Origin: Oceanospirillaceae bacterium
GTDB lineage: Bacteria > Pseudomonadota > Gammaproteobacteria > Pseudomonadales > Oceanobacteraceae
NCBI GenBank assembly: GCA_024234265.1
Contig: JACKOM010000013.1
Coordinates: forward strand, 10,921 to 74,920
Direction: 5' to 3'
DNA length: 64,000 bases
The position numbers and the translations under genes were made by a program. The notes below the pieces were generated by a model. The model saw only the letters and a program-made list of their open reading frames with translations. It had not been told where the DNA came from and made no database searches. Every line of letters begins with the position of its first letter. The stretch's first letter is position 1. This document shows, in pieces, positions 58,807 through 64,000 of the stretch.

Positions 58807-60774
58807 ATGCCCCTGAGTGTAACAGCAAGAATTGCCGGCGGTTTCGCGGTACTGATGTTACTGACCCTGTGCCTTGTGGTAGTGGGAATGCTGGGTCTTG
58901 GCAGTATCAAAAGCGCCTTACATGGCGTAACGGAGGAATCTATCCCCCTTCTGGATCAGATTTCTGCCATGGAAAATCACGTGCTGGAGTCCCAGCTGCG
59001 TCTTAACCGTTTTTTGCAGGAAAAAAATACCGCAGAACTGGACCAGATAGAACAACGTTATCGTCAGGACAGTGACATTGCCCAGAAGCTTTACCCGCAG
59101 ATTATGAGCCTTGCTGCAGGCCAAGCCAGCATCGAAAAAACACTCACCGAAACGGGGCCGTTACTTAACACCATCAAACAGCAGAGTGATAAGGCCATTA
59201 CCGATTACCGTGCCGCCCTACAGCAGCAAGGGGCGGTATTGCAGCATAAACGCAAAGTGGGTGACAGCGCTGATCAGCTCAGCGTCATGGTGGGTGTGTT
59301 CCGCAAAAGCCATGCTGCTGCCGTGACAAATTTTATTCAGCATTTGGATGCACTGAATGAATTTGCCTTTAAAACCCTGTTAAGTGATATACCGCCGGCC
59401 ATCCGGGGGGCGGATAAACGCATTGCAAAAATGTTGCAAAATCTTGATGACGATGTAGCCGCATTCAAAGGCAACAGCGATAGTGTATTCAGTACTGAAT
59501 TTGCCACCTATAAAAGCCTGTTGCAGGGGCCGCAAAGTTTAATGTTACAGCACGTGAAAACCGTTGAGTATTTCCGTAGTGCCAAAGAGCTTGAGGCCGA
59601 GGTTAATAAACTTCAGGCGCAACTTTCGGAAAGCTTCAGCGGTATCAGCGCCCAGGTTAAATCCCTTTCAGAAGAAACAGCTCAGCAGGCCCGTTCAGCA
59701 GTCAATGGTGCAATGGCACTAATGACGATCATTGCAATTGTGGCACTGGCATTATCTGTGGTGATCAGCCTGCTGCTGATCCGCAATATCCGCTCCCGCC
59801 TGAATGATGTTGTGGAGTACATGCACTTGATTGCCAGTGGTGATTTACGCCGTGATATTGAAATCACCAGTAATGATGAATTGGGCAAAGTAGCCATGAG
59901 CGCTAATGGCCTGGTCGATAAATTACGCACCATGTTGCGGGAACTTGGCGGTGGGGCAGAAAAACTGGCAGATTCTGCAAACCATATGGCCAATATTTCC
60001 GATAAAAGCTTACGTGGCATTATGACGCAAAAAGAGCAAACCGATGTTATCGCAACCTCTACCGCAGAAATGTCCAGCACAGTGCAGGAAGTCGCCCGTA
60101 ACGTGACTGAAACCCTGCATAAAATCGAAGATGCCGACCGTGATGTGGCGTTGGGTAAAAAAGAACTAAATACCAATATTCATTTAATTCACCAGCTTGC
60201 AGAAAACATTCAGGCAAGTGGCAGTGTGATTCAGAAAGTCAGTGAAGACAGCGCCAATATAGGTTCGGTGCTTGATGTTATCCGTGGTATTGCCGAGCAA
60301 ACCAATTTATTGGCATTAAATGCGGCGATTGAAGCTGCCCGCGCCGGTGAACAGGGGCGCGGATTTGCCGTTGTCGCGGATGAGGTGCGCACACTGGCGA
60401 GCAAAACCCAGGCATCCACTACCGAAATTCATGAAATGATTCAGCGTTTGCAATCGGGTGTGGAAGAGGCGGTGGCCATGATGGAAAAAAGCCAGCACGA
60501 TGCCGCCAACAGCGTCAGTCATATTACCCAGGCGGGTGAGCGTCTGGAGGAAATATCCAATGCAATGGGTGCAATAAAAGGCATGAGCGCACAAATTGCC
60601 AGTGCCACCGAACAACAGGCGGCAGCCACCAAAGAGCAGCATCAGAATGTGGTGATGATTGCCGATGCCGCGGAAGAAACCGCACATGGCGCCCGTGAAA
60701 GTAATACCGCCAGTACACAATTAGCCGGAATGGCAAAAACCTTACGGACACTGGCTGGTCAGTTCCGTATTTAA
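58807..60774 (+). CDS. Methyl-accepting chemotaxis protein
   Basis: This 655-aa receptor has TM1 at about residues 10-32, a long helical periplasmic sensor (33-298, a four-helix-bundle type), TM2 at about 300-322, HAMP at about 323-376 and a signalling domain. Its tip is GIAEQTNLLALNAAIEAARA and its end is GQFRI. No haem motif occurs. The start ATG at 58807 follows GGAGC. A small cysteine-rich secreted protein gene follows 18 bp downstream. Confidence 0.93.
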   Translation: MPLSVTARIAGGFAVLMLLTLCLVVVGMLGLGSIKSALHGVTEESIPLLDQISAMENHVLESQLRLNRFLQEKNTAELDQIEQRYRQDSDIAQKLYPQIMSLAAGQASIEKTLTETGPLLNTIKQQSDKAITDYRAALQQQGAVLQHKRKVGDSADQLSVMVGVFRKSHAAAVTNFIQHLDALNEFAFKTLLSDIPPAIRGADKRIAKMLQNLDDDVAAFKGNSDSVFSTEFATYKSLLQGPQSLMLQHVKTVEYFRSAKELEAEVNKLQAQLSESFSGISAQVKSLSEETAQQARSAVNGAMALMTIIAIVALALSVVISLLLIRNIRSRLNDVVEYMHLIASGDLRRDIEITSNDELGKVAMSANGLVDKLRTMLRELGGGAEKLADSANHMANISDKSLRGIMTQKEQTDVIATSTAEMSSTVQEVARNVTETLHKIEDADRDVALGKKELNTNIHLIHQLAENIQASGSVIQKVSEDSANIGSVLDVIRGIAEQTNLLALNAAIEAARAGEQGRGFAVVADEVRTLASKTQASTTEIHEMIQRLQSGVEEAVAMMEKSQHDAANSVSHITQAGERLEEISNAMGAIKGMSAQIASATEQQAAATKEQHQNVVMIADAAEETAHGARESNTASTQLAGMAKTLRTLAGQFRI

Positions 60775-60792
60775 CTTAACAGGGAGCACCCT

Positions 60793-61152
60793 ATGCGCAA
60801 AATCATGATGGGCTTTATTACTGCAGGTTTATTAACATTCATCAGCCAGTTTGTATGGGCGGGTAATTGTGAAATTAATTTTGACCGCACCGCCTGCCCC
60901 GGGCAGGAGGCAATCAGCTATAAAAAATGTGACGGTGAAAAAACCTGCACTGAATATAAAGAAACTGCTACGGCTGCGGAATGTGGCGCTGCGGCAACAG
61001 CCGCCTGTGAAAACAAACGCCTCAATATTACTAAATCGAAAGTGATTACAGCGACATTTGATGGCAAACCACTGAAAACCGCAGCAGGCAGCAGTGATTT
61101 TTGTACTGCATATGCCTTAAAAGATCAGGAATTTAACCACTGCGATAAATAA
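60793..61152 (+). CDS. Secreted cysteine-rich protein, unknown function
   Basis: This 119-aa protein has a signal peptide (MRKIMMGFITAGLLTFISQFVWA, cleavage near residue 23). The mature part has eight cysteines (NCEINF, TACPGQ, KKCDGEKTCTEY, ECGAA, ACENK, FCTAY, HCDK), suggesting four disulphides. AGGGAG precedes the ATG. It sits right after a chemoreceptor gene and is probably cotranscribed; a role in ligand delivery is possible but unproven. Confidence 0.75.
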   Translation: MRKIMMGFITAGLLTFISQFVWAGNCEINFDRTACPGQEAISYKKCDGEKTCTEYKETATAAECGAAATAACENKRLNITKSKVITATFDGKPLKTAAGSSDFCTAYALKDQEFNHCDK

Positions 61153-61173
61153 TCGCAAGGTTAAAAAACGTTT

Positions 61174-61203
61174 AAAAGCGGCAGCCCATGGCTGCCGTTT
61201 TTG
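61174..61203. terminator. Bidirectional terminator
   Basis: AAAAGCGGCAGCC and GGCTGCCGTTTTT pair around CAT. It separates the cysteine-rich protein gene and the convergent acyl-CoA dehydrogenase. Confidence 0.9.
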
Positions 61204-62343
61204 TTAGAGCATACTGCGCGCGACAATTTCCTTCATGATTTCGTTGGTGCCGGCATAAATTTTCTGCACCCGCGAATCAGCCCAGGCACGGGCAATGGGG
61301 TATTCCCACATATAACCGTAACCGCCGAATAACTGCACACACTCGTCCATGACCCGGCACTGTAAATCCGTGCTCCATTGTTTGAGCATGGCAGCGGTGG
61401 GCACGTCGAGTTTTTTACTTAAATGCAGCTCAAGGCAGCGGTCGATAAAACAACGTCCGGCGGTAATATCGGCCTGCATTTCCGCGAGTTTAAAGCGGGT
61501 GTTCTGGAAATTAGCAATGGGTTTGCCAAAGGCTTTACGCTCTTTCACATAATCCACTGTCCATTGCAGGGCTGTTTCACTGGCAGCAACGGCAGTCAGG
61601 CCTACCAATAAACGCTCTTGCGGTAATTCCTGCATCAGGGCAACAAAGCCCATGCCTTCGCCGCCTAAAATATTTTCCGCGGGCACTTTAATGTCCTGGA
61701 AAAATAATTCAGAGGTGTCCTGGGCTTTCATGCCCACTTTGTCGAGATTGGTGCCTTTCTGGAAACCTTCCCAGGCGGTTTCAACAATAAATAAGCTGAT
61801 ACCCTTGGCACCTTCCTGCGGATTGGTTTTGGCAACCACAATCACGATATCGGCATGCTGACCGTTGGTGATAAAGGTTTTTGAGCCATTTAACAGGTAG
61901 TGATCACCCTTTTTAATCGCAGTGGTTTTAACGCCCTGTAAATCAGAACCGGCACCGGGTTCTGTCATGGCGATGGCGCCGACCATTTCACCGCTGATTA
62001 ATTTAGGAATATATTTTTGTTTTAACTGTTCAGAACCGTAATGCAGGATATAGGGCATAACGATATCGCTGTGTAACGGCCAGCCAATACCGGAGCAACC
62101 GCTGCGCGCAATTTCTTCAATCACCACGGCGCTGTAGCGAAAATCACAGCCTAAACCGCCGTAAGCCTCTGGTGCGGTAGGGCATAAAAAGCCCATTTCG
62201 CCGGCTTTATTCCATAACTGACGATCGACCTGGCCTTGTTTTTCCCATTCAGCATGGAAAGGCACAGCTTCTTTTTCGAGGAATTTACGTACCGTATCGC
62301 GGAAACCTTCCAGATCGGAATCAAATAATGGGCGTGGAATCAT
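61204..62343 (-). CDS. Acyl-CoA dehydrogenase (long-chain type)
   Basis: This 379-aa FAD enzyme introduces a 2,3 double bond into acyl-CoA. The FAD and substrate region includes AMTEPGAGSDLQG near residues 119-131 and FITNGQHADIVIV near 151-163. The usual C-terminal catalytic Glu of MCAD is Ala here (IYAGTNEIM). E256 in AASETAL aligns with the catalytic Glu of long-chain acyl-CoA dehydrogenase, indicating the LCAD/IVD-like arrangement. LFGGYGYMWEYPIARAWAD is conserved. An AraC-type regulator lies upstream on the same strand. Confidence 0.93.
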   Translation of the reverse strand: MIPRPLFDSDLEGFRDTVRKFLEKEAVPFHAEWEKQGQVDRQLWNKAGEMGFLCPTAPEAYGGLGCDFRYSAVVIEEIARSGCSGIGWPLHSDIVMPYILHYGSEQLKQKYIPKLISGEMVGAIAMTEPGAGSDLQGVKTTAIKKGDHYLLNGSKTFITNGQHADIVIVVAKTNPQEGAKGISLFIVETAWEGFQKGTNLDKVGMKAQDTSELFFQDIKVPAENILGGEGMGFVALMQELPQERLLVGLTAVAASETALQWTVDYVKERKAFGKPIANFQNTRFKLAEMQADITAGRCFIDRCLELHLSKKLDVPTAAMLKQWSTDLQCRVMDECVQLFGGYGYMWEYPIARAWADSRVQKIYAGTNEIMKEIVARSML

Positions 62344-62464
62344 ATCGACCTCTGTCTGTTTTTATTGTGGGGCAGAGTGTCCCACCGTGGCGCAGTTGCG
62401 CTCAATGACAAATCTGTTCAAAGCGCTTGGCACAAGATTCCGGCTTTAAATTCCTATGGAAAAT

Positions 62465-62493
62465 AAAAAAGCCACCGGCAGGTGGCTTTTTTA
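62465..62493. terminator. Terminator after AraC-type regulator gene
   Basis: AAAAAGCCACC and GGTGGCTTTTT pair around GGCA. It separates the regulator from the downstream dehydrogenase gene, so the two are probably transcribed separately. Confidence 0.9.
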
Positions 62494-63528
62494 TCAGGCG
62501 CTTTGCAGGGCTTCTTCCTGCCCTGCGAGTTCTTTTTCACGGTAAATGCCCGGGGTTACACCGGTCCATTTTTTAAATGCGCGGTGGAAGGTGCTGGGTT
62601 CGGTAAATCCCACACGCAGGGCGATATCGTTAATGCTCAGCTGGTGCTGGCACAGATAATAAATGGCTAAATCGCGGCGTACCTGATCTTTTAAATCCTG
62701 GAAGGATTCATTTTCTTCCCGCAGGCGGCGGCGCAGGGTTTGGGTTGAGGTATTTAATTGTTGGGCAATGGTTTCAAAATCCGGAAATACCGCATCACCG
62801 CTGCGGCTTAAAATATTGCGGATTTGTGCGCTGATGCTGGCGTTATTGCCCGGTTTAATCAGGAATATTTCCGGTGACTGGGGCAATAAATCTTCCACAT
62901 CCTGCATATTGCGGATGATGGGCCAATCCAGACAGCGCGCCGGAATACGGATCAGGGTTTGCTGGCGGTTAAAATAACAGTTGTTATAAAACACCAGTTT
63001 ATATTCGCTGACATGGGCGGGTGGCGGATAGGCAAATTCGGCGGCATCAATCGGGATTTTTTTGCCGGTTAACCAGCAGGCAATGCGGTGCCAGAAAGCC
63101 AGTTGGGTTTCAGTTAAAAAATGATAGGCATCCAGCGCGTCGGCATCTTTTGTGACAAATAATTCGCCGAATGCGGCGGTGCGGCGAAAACCTGTATGTA
63201 CACCGTGATCGAATAAACCATAAAAGCGGCAGCCGGTTTTAAAGGCTTCACCCAGGGTTTTGCAGTGCACCATTAACTGACAGAAAGTTGCAAAGGTACC
63301 GATTTTGGTCGGGTGGCTGCCGTGGCCCATAAATTCGTCACCCATGGCTTTGACGACCACGGCGTAGAGGGTGGCCATTTTTTCCGGGTAAACCCTGGCT
63401 TTCTGCTGGTCGAGCAGCTCAGGTGCCATGCCGGCTTTTTGCAGCAGGGCGCGGGTGTCTAAGCCCTTCGCCTTGGCGCCGGCCAGGGCGGCCCTGACAT
63501 AATGGTTGGCAATCGTCGTCGTTTTCAT
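62494..63528 (-). CDS. AraC family transcriptional regulator
   Basis: This 344-aa protein has an N-terminal arabinose-binding-like domain of the OruR/ArgR type (residues about 15-210) and a C-terminal double helix-turn-helix. The DNA-binding part shows LNTSTQTLRRRLREENESFQ and INDIALRVGFTEPSTFHRAF near 300-319, ending KWTGVTPGIYR. An ATG at 63555 would add 9 residues; neither start has a strong ribosome site. It lies between an acyl-CoA dehydrogenase and a divergent CaiB-type gene and probably regulates one or both. Confidence 0.9.
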   Translation of the reverse strand: MKTTTIANHYVRAALAGAKAKGLDTRALLQKAGMAPELLDQQKARVYPEKMATLYAVVVKAMGDEFMGHGSHPTKIGTFATFCQLMVHCKTLGEAFKTGCRFYGLFDHGVHTGFRRTAAFGELFVTKDADALDAYHFLTETQLAFWHRIACWLTGKKIPIDAAEFAYPPPAHVSEYKLVFYNNCYFNRQQTLIRIPARCLDWPIIRNMQDVEDLLPQSPEIFLIKPGNNASISAQIRNILSRSGDAVFPDFETIAQQLNTSTQTLRRRLREENESFQDLKDQVRRDLAIYYLCQHQLSINDIALRVGFTEPSTFHRAFKKWTGVTPGIYREKELAGQEEALQSA

Positions 63529-63707
63529 AGGTGAACGCAGATTCACTTGGGGCATCCATCATAGCGATGCTGAACCATAGTTCAAGCTTGCGCGGGTTTT
63601 ACAATGTAACTGCAATTGCCAAGTAAGTTGGCAGCGAAGGTGATATGCGCCATCCAAACGCCCTGTTAGGGTAGGGCATCACGCCGTTGTGAATGGGAAA
63701 AATAAAA

Positions 63708-64000
63708 ATGCACAGCCCCCTGCAAGGTTTAAAAGTCCTCGATCTTTCCACCCTGTTGCCCGGCCCCTATGCCACCCTGATGCTGGCCGACCTGGGTGCC
63801 GATGTTTTGCGTATCGAAGCCCTCAACCGGCCTGATATGGTGCGCGCCCTGCCACCTAAAGATGCCAGTGGTGAAAGCGCAGCCCACAGTTACCTTAACC
63901 GCGGCAAAAAGAGCTTGGCCCTGGACCTCAAACAACCTGAAGGGGCAGATCTGCTGCGCAGCCTGGTACAGCATTACGACATCCTGGTGGAGCAGTTCCG
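63708..64000 (+). CDS. CaiB/BaiF family CoA transferase or alpha-methylacyl-CoA racemase (partial)
   Basis: This is the first 97 residues of a gene cut by the window edge. MHSPLQGLKVLDLSTLLPGP and the following ATLMLADLGADVLRIEA are the family signature of CaiB/BaiF and AMACR proteins, and NRGKKSLALDLKQPEG near residues 64-79 is the conserved core strand. It is divergent from the AraC-type gene. The ATG at 63708 has a weak GGGAAA upstream. Transferase and racemase cannot be distinguished from this fragment. Confidence 0.88.
   Translation, partial: MHSPLQGLKVLDLSTLLPGPYATLMLADLGADVLRIEALNRPDMVRALPPKDASGESAAHSYLNRGKKSLALDLKQPEGADLLRSLVQHYDILVEQF

Overview
The window looks like chromosome from a gammaproteobacterium of the Cellvibrio/Pseudomonas side of the class, with mixed GC of roughly 50%. 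The housekeeping core supports this. The order purT - CorB-like - ypjD < > ffh - rpsP - rimM - trmD - rplS - dsbC - hom - thrC - recJ is essentially the arrangement known from pseudomonads. A Cellvibrionaceae placement is inference from gene content and style, not from a marker gene. No rRNA, tRNA or CRISPR array was seen.

Layout. 1-4.3 kb: a structured dispersed repeat, a eukaryote-type HIS6 isomerase, a 71-aa gene between two heptamer arrays, leuA and an Lrp-family regulator. 4.3-7.6 kb: an AT-rich accessory block that starts with a second repeat copy, then a ~210-bp leader, then three integron gene cassettes with no integrase (one encodes a SUKH/SMI1-like protein), then two small orphan genes. 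7.7-15 kb: a minus-strand block of two paralogous secreted zinc metalloproteases with small companion genes. 15-21.7 kb: ordinary genes (glycosyltransferase, PaeA/YtfL-like, VF530, GNAT, DUF2058, quinone oxidoreductase-like). 21.7-24.1 kb: a third, inverted repeat copy, a small secreted protein, then a second copy of the leader followed by three more cassettes. 24.1-32 kb: an EamA transporter, a three-gene SMC complex operon of the Wadjet/MksBEF type (JetA, JetB, JetC) without JetD, and a convergent membrane-bound Mrr-like nuclease. 32-38 kb: small genes, a chemoreceptor with a haem c motif and two copies of a 263-bp MITE around a NUDIX gene. 38-51 kb: the conserved housekeeping core. 51-64 kb: a third MITE copy, a tandem DsbA/HCCA-isomerase-like protein, an acyl-CoA ligase, a periplasmic binding protein/sensor kinase pair, a second chemoreceptor, acyl-CoA dehydrogenase, an AraC-type regulator and the start of a CaiB-type CoA transferase.

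The most interesting material is non-coding. Two integrase-less cassette arrays can be proved internally: the six bases that open each cassette are the reverse complement of the R'' box that closes the same cassette, exactly or with one mismatch, in all six cassettes. Both arrays share a homologous leader that ends at the recombination core, and both end in a half attC site. A family of hairpin-rich repeats with compensatory base changes lies beside both arrays. A 263-bp MITE with 4-bp target duplications has donated the stop codons of two genes, and two heptanucleotide repeat families sit next to leuA/HIS6 and directly in front of recJ.
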